64,000 nucleotides of DNA from assembly GCF_001007995.1 (NCBI RefSeq), contig NZ_CP011389.1:2952501-3016500 (forward strand). Reading direction: 5' to 3'. Below the pieces are notes generated by a model that saw nothing but the letters and a program-made list of their open reading frames with translations, made no database searches and was not told where the DNA came from. Positions 20,829 to 32,367 of the stretch are shown one piece after another (position 1 is the first letter of the stretch; each line of letters opens with the position of its first letter). The translations under genes were made by a program, and so were the position numbers. The DNA is from Deinococcus soli (ex Cha et al. 2016) (lineage in GTDB: Bacteria; Deinococcota; Deinococci; Deinococcales; Deinococcaceae).

Positions 20829-22211
20829 TCAGGCGAGCAGACTGACCGCCGGGTGCCGCACGCCCGTCACGCGCAGGGTCAGGCGGTCGTCGGGGGTAGC
20901 GGTGGGGCGGGCCACCTCGCGCAGCACGTAGGTGGGGTCGCCGCGCAGATCCAGGGTGCGCAGGATGGCCGCGAGGTTCAGCAGGATCAGGCCCTCCGCC
21001 ATGCCGCTGCCCGCGCAGATGTGGGTGCCCAGTCCGAACGGAGCGAAGACCCCGGGGCGTCGGTGTTCCATTCGGCCCGGCGCGAAGCGTTCCGGGTCGA
21101 AGGTGCCCGCGGCCGTGAAGCACTCGTCCAGCTCGTGCGGGACGGTCGTGGCGACGATCACCCGCCGCCCCTGCGGCACGCGGTAACCTGCGAACTCGAA
21201 GTCCTGCGTGACCGTGCGGGTCATGGCAGGTGCGATGGGATGCAGGCGCAGGCACTCCAGCATGAACCGGTGCAGGTGCGGCAGCGCGCCGAGCGCCTCC
21301 AGACTGGGCGGTCCGTCCTGGAATGCTGCGTCCGCCTCGGTGACCAGTGCGGGCACCAGGCCCGGGTGTTGCCCGATCCGGTACAGCACGAACGCCAGGG
21401 TGTTCGCGGCCGTGTCCATCCCCGCGATGAACGCGCCCATGGCGGCCATGCGCAGGTCCAGGTCCGACCAGAACGCCGGGTCGGCCGCCTGCGCGGCCAG
21501 CAGGTCGTCGATCAGGTCCGGGTCGCGCCCGGCCTGTTCGGGTGGAACGCGGCGGTGCTCCTCGATCAGGGCCTCCACCATGCCCAGGCTCCGCGCCCGC
21601 GCCCGGCGGAAGCCCGGCAGATGCTCGACCAGCGGCGGACGCTGCCGGGTCACGCGGACCATCAGGGTGTTCTGCACGAAGCTCAGCAGGTCGCTCAGGT
21701 ACGGGCGCGCCGTGCCGTTCACGACCACCCGCGCCAGTTGCTCGGTGATCACGGCCTTGCAGAACGCCGCCACCGGCAGGTCATCCCCCGCCCGCAGCGG
21801 CGCCAGATCTTCCGCCACGACCGAGAGGGCCCGGTGCCGGTTGGCGCCCAGGTACGAGCGGGTGTACGTGCGCGACTCGGCCCGGCGGAAGGTGCGGTGC
21901 TCCGGGCCGTCCACGCTGATCATGGAGCGCTGCACCCCGAACGCCTGATCGTTCGGCCGCCACGCCTCCAGGGAACGCAGGTGGCGGTGCCCGTCCTTCA
22001 CGGTCCACACGTTCGCTTCCGGCCCGGCCAGCACCGTGTACGTCTGTCCCAGGCCCGTCACGTTGAACACCGGGCCATGCTCGCGGTACGCGGCGGTCAG
22101 GAAGGCGCGCAGCCGGTGCGGGAACAGCTGCGTGATGCTGCCGATCACGGGCGGGCCGGGCACGGTGGGAATGACGCGCGGGGAGGACGGCCGGGGCAGG
22201 GCGTCGGTCAT
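20829..22211 (-). CDS. Cytochrome P450
   Basis: Heme-thiolate monooxygenase of 460 residues. Landmarks: proline-rich start (VIPTVPGPPVIGS), I-helix oxygen site AFIAGMDTAANTLAFVL near residue 265, K-helix-type LHRFMLECLRLHP (ExxR), and the heme loop FAPFGLGTHICAGSGMAEG with the Cys ligand near residue 395. No transmembrane anchor is obvious, so a soluble enzyme using ferredoxin is likely; the reductase at 10927 could serve it. Substrate unknown. It lies downstream of the sdh operon but behind a terminator, so it is probably a separate unit. Confidence 0.93.
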   Translation of the reverse strand: MTDALPRPSSPRVIPTVPGPPVIGSITQLFPHRLRAFLTAAYREHGPVFNVTGLGQTYTVLAGPEANVWTVKDGHRHLRSLEAWRPNDQAFGVQRSMISVDGPEHRTFRRAESRTYTRSYLGANRHRALSVVAEDLAPLRAGDDLPVAAFCKAVITEQLARVVVNGTARPYLSDLLSFVQNTLMVRVTRQRPPLVEHLPGFRRARARSLGMVEALIEEHRRVPPEQAGRDPDLIDDLLAAQAADPAFWSDLDLRMAAMGAFIAGMDTAANTLAFVLYRIGQHPGLVPALVTEADAAFQDGPPSLEALGALPHLHRFMLECLRLHPIAPAMTRTVTQDFEFAGYRVPQGRRVIVATTVPHELDECFTAAGTFDPERFAPGRMEHRRPGVFAPFGLGTHICAGSGMAEGLILLNLAAILRTLDLRGDPTYVLREVARPTATPDDRLTLRVTGVRHPAVSLLA

Positions 22212-22241
22212 GACCCACGGTACACTCCCGCACCGCCCACG

Positions 22242-22270
22242 AAAAAGCCCCGCCTGCCGACAGGCGGGGC
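22242..22270 (-). terminator. Terminator of the sdhCDAB operon
   Basis: Minus-strand stem GCCCCGCCTG/CAGGCGGGGC with a TCGG tetraloop (22270-22261 with 22256-22247), followed by TTTTT at 22246-22242. Strong intrinsic terminator after sdhB. Confidence 0.9.
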
Positions 22271-22288
22271 GGGGCTCAGAAGGTCAGA

Positions 22289-23053
22289 TTACGCCTGGCC
22301 GTACATGACGGCGCGTTTGACTTCCTCGATCAGTTGCGTGATCGGGATGTCGCGCGGGCAGGCTTCCGTGCAGTTGTACGCGGTGCGGCAGCGCCACACG
22401 CCGGTGTTCTGGTTCATGATTCCCAGGCGCTGCTGCGTGGCCTCGTCGCGGGTGTCGAAGATGAAGCGGTGCGCCTGCACGATCGCGGCGGGGCCCAGGT
22501 ACGAGCCGTTCACCCAGAAGATCGGGCAGCTGGTCGTGCAGCACGCGCACAGAATGCAGTTCGAGGAGTGCGCCATGCGCTCGGCTTCTTCCTCAGACTG
22601 GATGCGCTCGGCGGCAGGGGCCGGGGACTCGTTGATGAAGTACGGCATGATCGCCTTGTAGGAGTCGAAGAACGGCTCCATGTCCACCAGCAGGTCCTTC
22701 TCGACCTTCAGGCCGCGGATGGGTTCTACGGTGATGGTCCCGCCGCTCTTGGCGACGTCGCGCACCAGGGTCTTGCAGGCGAGGCGGTTGCGGCCGTTGA
22801 TGAGCATGGCGTCGCTGCCGCAGATGCCGTGCATGCAGGAGCGGCGGAACGTCAGGCTGGGTTCGAGGTACCACTTGATGTGGTTGATGACGTCCAGCAC
22901 GCGGTCGCCCGCCTGGGCTTCCACGTCGTACGTCGTCCAGTACGCCTTCTTGTCCTTTTCAGGGTCGAAGCGCAGGACTTTGACTTTCAGTTGCAGCATG
23001 GGCACGCTCGCGCTGACGGGCGCGCTGCTGGCTTGTGCATGGGTCTGGGTCAT
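22289..23053 (-). CDS. sdhB: Succinate dehydrogenase iron-sulfur subunit
   Basis: Carries electrons from SdhA to quinone in complex II (TCA cycle and respiration). The 254-residue product has the [2Fe-2S] cluster CMHGICGSD then LAC (third ligand Asp, as in E. coli), the [4Fe-4S] motif CILCACCTTSCP and the [3Fe-4S] motif CRTAYNCTEACPRDIP. The ATG at 23053 follows AAGGA with a 7-8-nt spacer; an open frame 15 codons longer is ignored. Last gene of sdhCDAB, 19 nt after sdhA. Confidence 0.96.
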   Translation of the reverse strand: MTQTHAQASSAPVSASVPMLQLKVKVLRFDPEKDKKAYWTTYDVEAQAGDRVLDVINHIKWYLEPSLTFRRSCMHGICGSDAMLINGRNRLACKTLVRDVAKSGGTITVEPIRGLKVEKDLLVDMEPFFDSYKAIMPYFINESPAPAAERIQSEEEAERMAHSSNCILCACCTTSCPIFWVNGSYLGPAAIVQAHRFIFDTRDEATQQRLGIMNQNTGVWRCRTAYNCTEACPRDIPITQLIEEVKRAVMYGQA

Positions 23054-23072
23054 GGAGATTCCTTCCACCGCG

Positions 23073-24830
<1,758 letters not shown>

Positions 24831-24882
24831 AGTCAACTTCCTTTACGGGCTGCGCCAGACAGCGGCAGCCCAGAACAAGAAC

Positions 24883-25259
<377 letters not shown>

Positions 25260-25260
<1 letters not shown>

Positions 25261-25616
25261 CAGTACCCTCCTAGGATGCGCGGCACGACCACCCACGCCG
25301 AACCCACGAAGGCCAGCACGCTGATCGCCAGCACGCCGTACCACATCTGCCGCTGGTACGCCACGCCGAAGCCCGTGAAGTCCATCATGATGATGCGCAG
25401 CCCGTTGAACGCGTGGTACACCACGCCCGCCGTCACGAACAGCAGCCCGATCCGGAACGGAACGAGGTCGTACGTCTCGTGAATCGCCATGTAGAAGCGC
25501 TCACCGAACATGAACGACCCGATGCTGAACACGTGCAGCATCAGGTAAAACAGAATTGCCAGCCCCGACAGGCGGTGAAGCAGGAACGCCCACTGCCCCT
25601 CTCTTCCTCGGTACAT
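25260..25616 (-). CDS. sdhC: Succinate dehydrogenase cytochrome b subunit (SdhC-type)
   Basis: First gene of sdhCDAB: a 118-residue cytochrome b subunit with three membrane helices. The N-terminal LLHRLSGLAILFYLMLHVF carries candidate heme-ligand His residues, and VVYHAFNGLRIIMMDF is the conserved second site. A strong Shine-Dalgarno (GAGGAGG) precedes the ATG at 25616. Confidence 0.92.
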
Positions 25617-25675
25617 CCAAACCTCCTCGACGTCTCAGCCCCGTCTCGCCAACACAGTAGGGCGAACGTTACGCC

Positions 25676-25695
25676 GTGTGGGTGACCATTCACAC
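25676..25695. promoter_or_regulatory. Palindromic candidate operator upstream of sdhC
   Basis: GTGTGGGTGACCATTCACAC: outer 5-bp inverted repeat GTGTG/CACAC and inner TGA/TCA, 60 bp before sdhC. It resembles a Crp site but the half-sites are 2 bp too far apart. The Crp/Fnr protein at 12434 is a possible binder; speculative. Confidence 0.3.
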
Positions 25696-25815
25696 CACGC
25701 TTTCAGACAGAAAACAGAATACCACCCGTGCGGTAAGCTGCGCCCCCTCCCGGCCCGCAGCGCAGAACGCCTGATGTCACCGCGTGGGGAGCAGTCGCGC
25801 GCTACCCTAAAGGGC

Positions 25816-26217
25816 ATGACCGGCCCCCGCAAGACCTCCGCCGCCCCCAAAGACCCCGCCGTGGAAGCCGAATTTCTCCGCAAGACTGTCCTCGGCATCC
25901 TCAGCGTCCTGGAAACCAAGGGCCTGCTCAGCACCCAGGAGGTCGACGGCATCCTCCGCGCCGCCCGCGCCGCCGCCACCCCACCCCCCACCCCCCGCCT
26001 CGGTGGACCCGCCGCGACCGCCCAGTGGACCCGCCCCGGCCAGCCCCATCAGCCCATGGACCGCAGCGGCCCCGTCGCCATCCCGAACGTCCTGCGGGCG
26101 GCGCCCGCGGGCGCCGCGTCCAGTGACGCACCGACCGAAGCCAGCGCCCAGCAGGAGACGCCAGAAGAGCCCGGCGCCGCACAGAAACCTCCCGTCATGG
26201 ACTTCGACCTGCAGTAA
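25816..26217 (+). CDS. Hypothetical Pro/Ala-rich protein
   Basis: A 133-residue protein of unknown function. Residues 15-55 form a charged helix pair (VEAEFLRKTVLGILSVLETKGLLS then EVDGILRAARAA). The rest is low-complexity Pro/Ala/Thr, probably disordered. Leaderless layout: TACCCT at 25803-25808, 7 nt before the ATG. Divergent from sdhC. No family recognised. Confidence 0.6.
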   Translation: MTGPRKTSAAPKDPAVEAEFLRKTVLGILSVLETKGLLSTQEVDGILRAARAAATPPPTPRLGGPAATAQWTRPGQPHQPMDRSGPVAIPNVLRAAPAGAASSDAPTEASAQQETPEEPGAAQKPPVMDFDLQ

Positions 26218-26283
26218 GAGCACCGCCGTAAGCAGGAGCGGAGCGAAGGATTCTGCCCCTGCCAAAAGGGACGAGCAGGATCA

Positions 26284-26319
26284 GGCCGAGGGGTGTGTGG
26301 TGTCGGCCACCCCTCGGCC
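26284..26319. terminator. Bidirectional hairpin between convergent genes
   Basis: A perfect 12-bp stem GGCCGAGGGGTG/CACCCCTCGGCC (26284-26295 with 26308-26319) between the 25816 gene and the DUF697 gene. No U run on the plus strand; on the minus strand no T run either, so efficiency is unclear. Confidence 0.55.
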
Positions 26320-26334
26320 GCGCTGCTGGAGAGT

Positions 26335-26889
<555 letters not shown>

Positions 26890-26971
26890 GATCCGGAGTG
26901 TACTGCTCGCCCCTGCGGGCAGGTGAGGGCAGGCTGGGGGCGGGTTTACCTTCCGGGCGCGGCATGAAGAA

Positions 26972-27002
26972 GGGCACGCCCAGGGGGGGAGGTGGCGTGC
27001 CC
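26972..27002 (-). terminator. Probable terminator of cysS
   Basis: Stem GGGCACGCC/GGCGTGCCC (26972-26980 with 26994-27002), followed on the minus strand by TTCTTCAT. It lies about 155 nt past the cysS stop; the stretch between (27003-27158) shows no gene. Confidence 0.55.
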
Positions 27003-27158
27003 GTCGGAGGGAAGGATGAGGGTGGTGTTGGTCACCGCTCGCCTTTCATGGTAAGGGAGCAGGCTTGCAGATTCCTGACAGTCGGGTCAGCCTGAATGGG
27101 GGGCTTCTGTCATGGCCGACTCATGCGGCGTGGCCACTCTTCAGGAATGGCTGTGCGG

Positions 27159-28640
<1,482 letters not shown>

Positions 28641-28674
28641 GGAGTCTCCTGTAGGACGAGTAAATACCGGCAAT

Positions 28675-28708
28675 AAAAAGACCGCGCCACACAGTCGGGG
28701 GCGCGGTC
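28675..28708 (-). terminator. Intrinsic terminator in the cysS leader (candidate attenuator)
   Basis: Minus-strand stem GACCGCGCC/GGCGCGGTC (28708-28700 with 28688-28680), then TTTTT at 28679-28675. It ends 35 nt before the cysS ATG and begins 26 nt after the stop of the Cys-codon leader ORF. It may simply end the LysR transcript, but its position fits attenuation of cysS. I could not resolve a convincing alternative antiterminator pairing by eye. Confidence 0.85.
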
Positions 28709-28734
28709 ACGGACGCTGGGCTGCGCGTGGGCCG

Positions 28735-28761
28735 CTAGCGGAGGCAACACAGGGTCGTCAT
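28735..28761 (-). CDS. Candidate cysS leader peptide MTTLCCLR
   Basis: Eight-codon ORF, ATG at 28761 and TAG at 28737-28735, reading MTTLCCLR with adjacent Cys codons TGT TGC. It has a complete leaderless-type promoter: TTGCCG (28796-28791), 16 nt, TACATT (28774-28769), then 7 nt to the ATG. An intrinsic terminator and then cysS follow. Cys codons are rare in this genome, so two in eight codons before cysS is unlikely to be chance. Proposed role: stalling when Cys-tRNA is low prevents termination. No experiment supports this yet. Confidence 0.65.
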   Translation of the reverse strand: MTTLCCLR

Positions 28762-28766
28762 GCGCT

Positions 28767-29723
28767 TCAATGTAGCAGAGAAGCCCCACCCGGCAACGCG
28801 GCCGCCGGGTCCGGCGCGGGCGCGTGGGGCCGGTGCAGCGCCGCGAGCAGCGCGTCCGTGAACGCCCGGATCACCGGCAGGTTCGCGCGGTGCGGCAGGG
28901 TCGCCAGTGCCAGCGGCCGCATCAGCCGCTCGGGCAGGGGCAGAGCCACCAGCCCGTCGGGCAGCGGTTCCAGCGCCAGCCGGGGCATCACACTGACGCC
29001 CAGCCCGTGCGCGACCATGCCCAGGATCACGCTGTCCTCGCCGATCTCGGTCACGCGCCCCGGCTGCACGCCGCAGCGGCGCAGGTACCCCATCACCCGC
29101 AGGTTACAGGAGTTCGGCCCCGGGGCCAGCAGCAGCGGCCCCCCCAGGTCGTCCGGCGTGACGGGATTCGTGCCCCGGTGGGCGGGCGCCACGAAGAGGT
29201 ACTCGTCCATGACCAGCGGGGTCAGGCGCAGGTCGGTCCAGTTCTCCTCGATCACGATGGCGGCGTCCGCCTGCCCGCGCCGCACGAGTTCCTGCCCGCC
29301 ACCCTCCGTCTCGCCGTCCATCAGGCGGACGGTCACGCCCGGATGTTGCGCCCGGAACGCCGCCAGCGCGGGCGGCAGCAGGTGCGTGGCCGTCGAGCGG
29401 AACGACGCCACCCGCAGTACGCCGCGCAGCTGCGTGTCCTCCTGCGCGGCCAGCAGTGCGTCGCCCGCCGACTGCACCGCCGCGCGGGCGTGCGTCAGCA
29501 TCCGTTCGCCCGCCGGGGTGGGGACCGTGCCGGTGCGCCCCCGGCGCAGCAGGGGCCGCCCCGCCAGCGCCTCCAGTTTGCTGATCGCCTCGCTGAGCGT
29601 GGACTGCGACACGCCCAGTTCCGCCGCCGCCTCGCTGAAGCCCCCGGCGTCCGCCACCGCCAGCAGGGCGCGCAGCTGCGCCAGCGACGGCAGGCCGGTG
29701 GGGGAGGGGCGCGCGGAGGTCAT
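28767..29723 (-). CDS. LysR-family transcription regulator
   Basis: A 318-residue regulator: N-terminal winged helix LRALLAVADAGGFSEAAAELGVSQSTLSEAISKLE-type (residues 15-50, recognition helix SQSTLSEAISKLEALAG), linker helix, and a two-lobed effector domain from about 95 (LRGVLRVASFRSTATHLLPPALAAF). GLGVSVMPRLALEPL is the usual second-lobe strand. Target and inducer unknown; no divergent partner gene. Its ATG (29723) and Shine-Dalgarno GGAG come from repeat copy B. Its last codons overlap the cysS leader promoter. Confidence 0.88.
   Translation of the reverse strand: MTSARPSPTGLPSLAQLRALLAVADAGGFSEAAAELGVSQSTLSEAISKLEALAGRPLLRRGRTGTVPTPAGERMLTHARAAVQSAGDALLAAQEDTQLRGVLRVASFRSTATHLLPPALAAFRAQHPGVTVRLMDGETEGGGQELVRRGQADAAIVIEENWTDLRLTPLVMDEYLFVAPAHRGTNPVTPDDLGGPLLLAPGPNSCNLRVMGYLRRCGVQPGRVTEIGEDSVILGMVAHGLGVSVMPRLALEPLPDGLVALPLPERLMRPLALATLPHRANLPVIRAFTDALLAALHRPHAPAPDPAAALPGGASLLH
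28769..28796 (-). promoter_or_regulatory. Promoter of the cysS leader
   Basis: Minus-strand TTGCCG (28796-28791) and TACATT (28774-28769), 16-nt spacer, inside the last codons of the LysR gene. The 7-nt gap to the leader ATG matches other leaderless starts in this window. Confidence 0.65.
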
Positions 29724-29856
29724 ACGGACTCCGATGGAATGGGCTGCAAAGACCATTCCATCCGAGCGGATGCGAGTAGGAGAGAAGCGGGTTCCGGACG
29801 TGGAGCCGGCAATCCGGTGAAGTTCCGGATTGTTGGCGAAACAAACGGAATCCGAT
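29720..29856 (+). repeat. Structured intergenic repeat, copy B
   Basis: Ends CGGACTCCG (29725-29733) and CGGAATCCG (29846-29854) form an inverted pair with one mismatch. Hairpin 1: TGGAATGG/CCATTCCA (29735-29742 with 29753-29760). Core TCCGAGCGGATGCGAG at 29761-29776, identical to copy A. Hairpin 2: 29806-29817 with 29825-29836, 12 pairs including two G-U pairs. Stem sequences differ from copy A but pairing is kept. On the minus strand its end reads CGGAGTCCGTATGACC, giving the LysR gene its Shine-Dalgarno and start codon. Confidence 0.9.
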
Positions 29857-30016
29857 GCATACCCCAGTGTAGGCCGCGCCCACCCTGCCCGGCATCGGGA
29901 AAACCGATGCAAGGGGGCAGCGGCAGCGTCCCCACCGATGGTCAGGCCCCCCTGCACAGGCGCACGCTGGAGGCATCACCGGCCACCCCCGGCCGCGCCC
30001 CCCACGAGGTCCCCCC

Positions 30017-30319
30017 ATGACTGCCACCCTGCGCCCCACGGCCCGCTTCCCCCTCACCCCCGACCTCCAGCCCCTCGCCCGGCAGACTCACCCTGCCGCC
30101 CCCGGGCCCGACCTGCCCCTGTACAGCCTGGAAGTCATCGCCCCCAGTGGACAGGCCCCGCAGCTCGACGGCTGGACGGTGCAGAGCTGGCCCGTCGCCA
30201 GCCTCGGCGACCTCACCCTCCAGGCCCGCCCCCATCACGCCGCCACCCCGGACGACCTGCGCGCCGCGCTGCGCGCCGCCGGATACACGCCCCTGGGGCC
30301 CGTCCGCACCCACCGCTGA
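30017..30319 (+). CDS. Hypothetical protein
   Basis: A 100-residue protein with no recognised family. It is Pro-rich at the N-terminus, followed by short strands (LYSLEVIAPSGQAPQLDGW, TVQSWPVASLGDLTLQA) and a helix (DDLRAALRAAGY) that suggest a small alpha/beta domain. GAGGT lies 6 nt before the ATG. Third-position G/C bias supports coding. The stretch 29857-30016 upstream holds nothing recognisable. Confidence 0.55.
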   Translation: MTATLRPTARFPLTPDLQPLARQTHPAAPGPDLPLYSLEVIAPSGQAPQLDGWTVQSWPVASLGDLTLQARPHHAATPDDLRAALRAAGYTPLGPVRTHR

Positions 30320-30424
30320 CCACCCGCCCCTCCACCCCCACCGGCGGGGGAGGTCCGCATCGGTGAACGCCACGTCAGCCCTGCCTTGACCACCTCATCA
30401 CAACGCGGCAGGATACTGGGCGGC

Positions 30425-31099
30425 ATGGACGGCGGCGCATCCCCCACCCCCCACCCGACCGGCGCACCCGCGACCGGCCCGGTGGCCACCATCACCGCGC
30501 GCTTCCTGCGGATGCTCAGCATCACCCTCGAGCAGCTCGACGCTGTCCGGGACGCGAACGAACGCGCCGAATTCGCCGGGCTCACCGCCCGCGCCGAACG
30601 CCTCGAGGCCGAGACCGACGCCCTGGAACGTGAACTGGAAGACCTGTGCCTCCAGGCCTTCGCCACCCCCTTGACCGAGGACGACCTCGCGTTCCACCTC
30701 ATGGTCTTCCGCAGCCTGACGAACCTTGAGCGCGTGGGCGACTACGCCTTCAACGTCGCCCGCGACCTGGAGACCTTTGCGCCCCGCACCCGCAGCGCCA
30801 CCCTCCAGGACGCCCTGCCCCTCGTGCGACTGCTGACGCAGATGCTCGAACGGCTCTCGTACGCCTTCGCGGAACGCGACCTGCACGCCGCCCGCGACGT
30901 CATGCGCCTGGACTTCGAACAGGTGGACGCCCTGTACGAACAGATGCAGCGCGCCAGCCTCACCCGCCTGCTCGAACGGCCCGAGGACACCGACGTCGCC
31001 CTGACCGCCGGCCGCATGGCCCGCAACCTCGAACGGCTCGGCGACCACCTCGTGAACGTCGCCGAACGCCTCGAACACATCATCCTGCGCGCCAGCTGA
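30425..31099 (+). CDS. PhoU-domain protein
   Basis: A 224-residue all-helical protein with two PhoU repeats. The helix ends LVxRSLxRxGDYA appear as HLMVFRSLTNLERVGDYAFNVA (about 105-125) and MARNLERLGDHLVNVAERLEHI (about 195-218). PhoU proteins dampen phosphate uptake via the Pst/PhoR system and bind metals through such motifs. No pst or pho genes are in the window. ATG 30425 follows GATACT by 7 nt; the in-frame TTG at 30386 is less likely. Confidence 0.85.
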   Translation: MDGGASPTPHPTGAPATGPVATITARFLRMLSITLEQLDAVRDANERAEFAGLTARAERLEAETDALERELEDLCLQAFATPLTEDDLAFHLMVFRSLTNLERVGDYAFNVARDLETFAPRTRSATLQDALPLVRLLTQMLERLSYAFAERDLHAARDVMRLDFEQVDALYEQMQRASLTRLLERPEDTDVALTAGRMARNLERLGDHLVNVAERLEHIILRAS

Positions 31100-31113
31100 C
31101 GCCAGAGATAAGG

Positions 31114-31143
31114 GGAGCCCCGGTCGCATATGACCGGGGCTCC
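31114..31143. terminator. Bidirectional terminator hairpin
   Basis: A perfect 12-bp stem GGAGCCCCGGTC/GACCGGGGCTCC (31114-31125 with 31132-31143) between the convergent PhoU and SsuD-like genes. It has no long U run. Confidence 0.65.
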
Positions 31144-31160
31144 TGCTGAACTGACCTGGG

Positions 31161-32288
31161 TCAGGCGACCGGCGCGACCCTGTCCGTGTGAATCGCGCGT
31201 TCCTCGCGCGTCCCGCCCTTCAGAAGTGGCATGACCAGTTCCCCGAAGCGGCGCGCCTCCTCCAGATGCGGGTAGCCGCTGAAGATGAACGAACTGAAGC
31301 CCATGTCCTCGTAGCGGCGGATCTTCGCCGCTACCTGCTGCGGATCGCCGACGATGGCGACGCCCACGCCACTGCGGGCCATCCCCACGCCCGCCCACAG
31401 GCCGGGTTCGACCATCAGGTCCGCGTCCAGGCCCTTCAGCATGTCGATCTGGCGTTTCTGGCCCACGCCGTCCACGTGCGCGTGACTCGCCACGAACGCC
31501 GCCCGCACCTCCGGGTCCACGCGGCTGATCAGACGCTCGGCGGCTTTGCGGGCCTCGGCTTCCGTCTCGCGGACGATCACGTGCGTCCGCAGCCCGTAGC
31601 GCAGCGGGCGGCCCGTCTGCGCCTCCAGCGCCCGCATCTGGCTCAGGCGCTCCTGAAGCATGTCCTCGCGCTCACCCCACATCAGGTACACGTCCGCCAG
31701 ATCCGCCGCGATCCCCTGCGCCACCGGGGACGCCCCGCCGAAGTACAGCGGGATCGGCTGCACGGGCGCCGGGTCCAGCACCGCGTTCTCGAAGGCGTAC
31801 AGGTCACTGCTGAACGACTGCGGCGGCGCCGCAGTCCACAGCTGCCGCAGGATCTGCATGAACTCCCGCGTCCGCTCGTAGCGCCTGCCGTGATCCTCGC
31901 GGTCCCCGTACATGGCGTTCTCGGCGGGACTGCTCCCGGTCACGATGTTCACCCGCACCCGACCCGGGAACAGGTTCTGCAGCGTCGCGAGCATCTTCGC
32001 GTACATCGCCGGATGGAACATCCCCGGCCGCACCGCGATCAGCAGCGCCGGATCGGTCGGCGCACTGCGCGCCAGCGCCGCCACCGCCGCCGTGTAGTTC
32101 TCGTGCTCACTGTGATAGTTCGTGGCGGTCAGCAGCGCCTCGAACCCCGCCTCGCCCGCCGTGCTGATCAGCGACTGCAGGTAAGCCAGGGTCGGCTTAC
32201 GCGGCGGTTTCTCCTTTGTCCCGATGAACTCGCCGTCACGCGACAGCTGAAGAAACCACAGGAATTCGGACTGGGAAGGATTGGTCAT
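31161..32288 (-). CDS. FMNH2-dependent alkanesulfonate monooxygenase-like protein (SsuD type)
   Basis: A 375-residue luciferase-like TIM-barrel monooxygenase. In SsuD such enzymes split a C-S bond of sulfonates using FMNH2 and oxygen. SsuD hallmarks seen: FLQLSRDGEFIGT start, RVRVNIVTGSSPAENAMYGD, LRTHVIVRETEAEA (Arg and His), LWAGVGMARSGVG (Arg) and IFSGYPHLEEARRFGEL (Tyr). The region of the E. coli Cys54 reads NYHSEHENY and lacks Cys. It is the last gene of an operon with MalE/F/G-like genes, not SsuABC, so the substrate may be a sugar-like or other sulfonate; speculative. Confidence 0.85.
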   Translation of the reverse strand: MTNPSQSEFLWFLQLSRDGEFIGTKEKPPRKPTLAYLQSLISTAGEAGFEALLTATNYHSEHENYTAAVAALARSAPTDPALLIAVRPGMFHPAMYAKMLATLQNLFPGRVRVNIVTGSSPAENAMYGDREDHGRRYERTREFMQILRQLWTAAPPQSFSSDLYAFENAVLDPAPVQPIPLYFGGASPVAQGIAADLADVYLMWGEREDMLQERLSQMRALEAQTGRPLRYGLRTHVIVRETEAEARKAAERLISRVDPEVRAAFVASHAHVDGVGQKRQIDMLKGLDADLMVEPGLWAGVGMARSGVGVAIVGDPQQVAAKIRRYEDMGFSSFIFSGYPHLEEARRFGELVMPLLKGGTREERAIHTDRVAPVA

Positions 32289-32367
32289 AGGTCACCTGAA
32301 GGGGAGGGCAGTGGGTTGTGGGCAGTGGGGAGTGGGGTGGGTCCATTGACTATGAACCATCTCCCGG

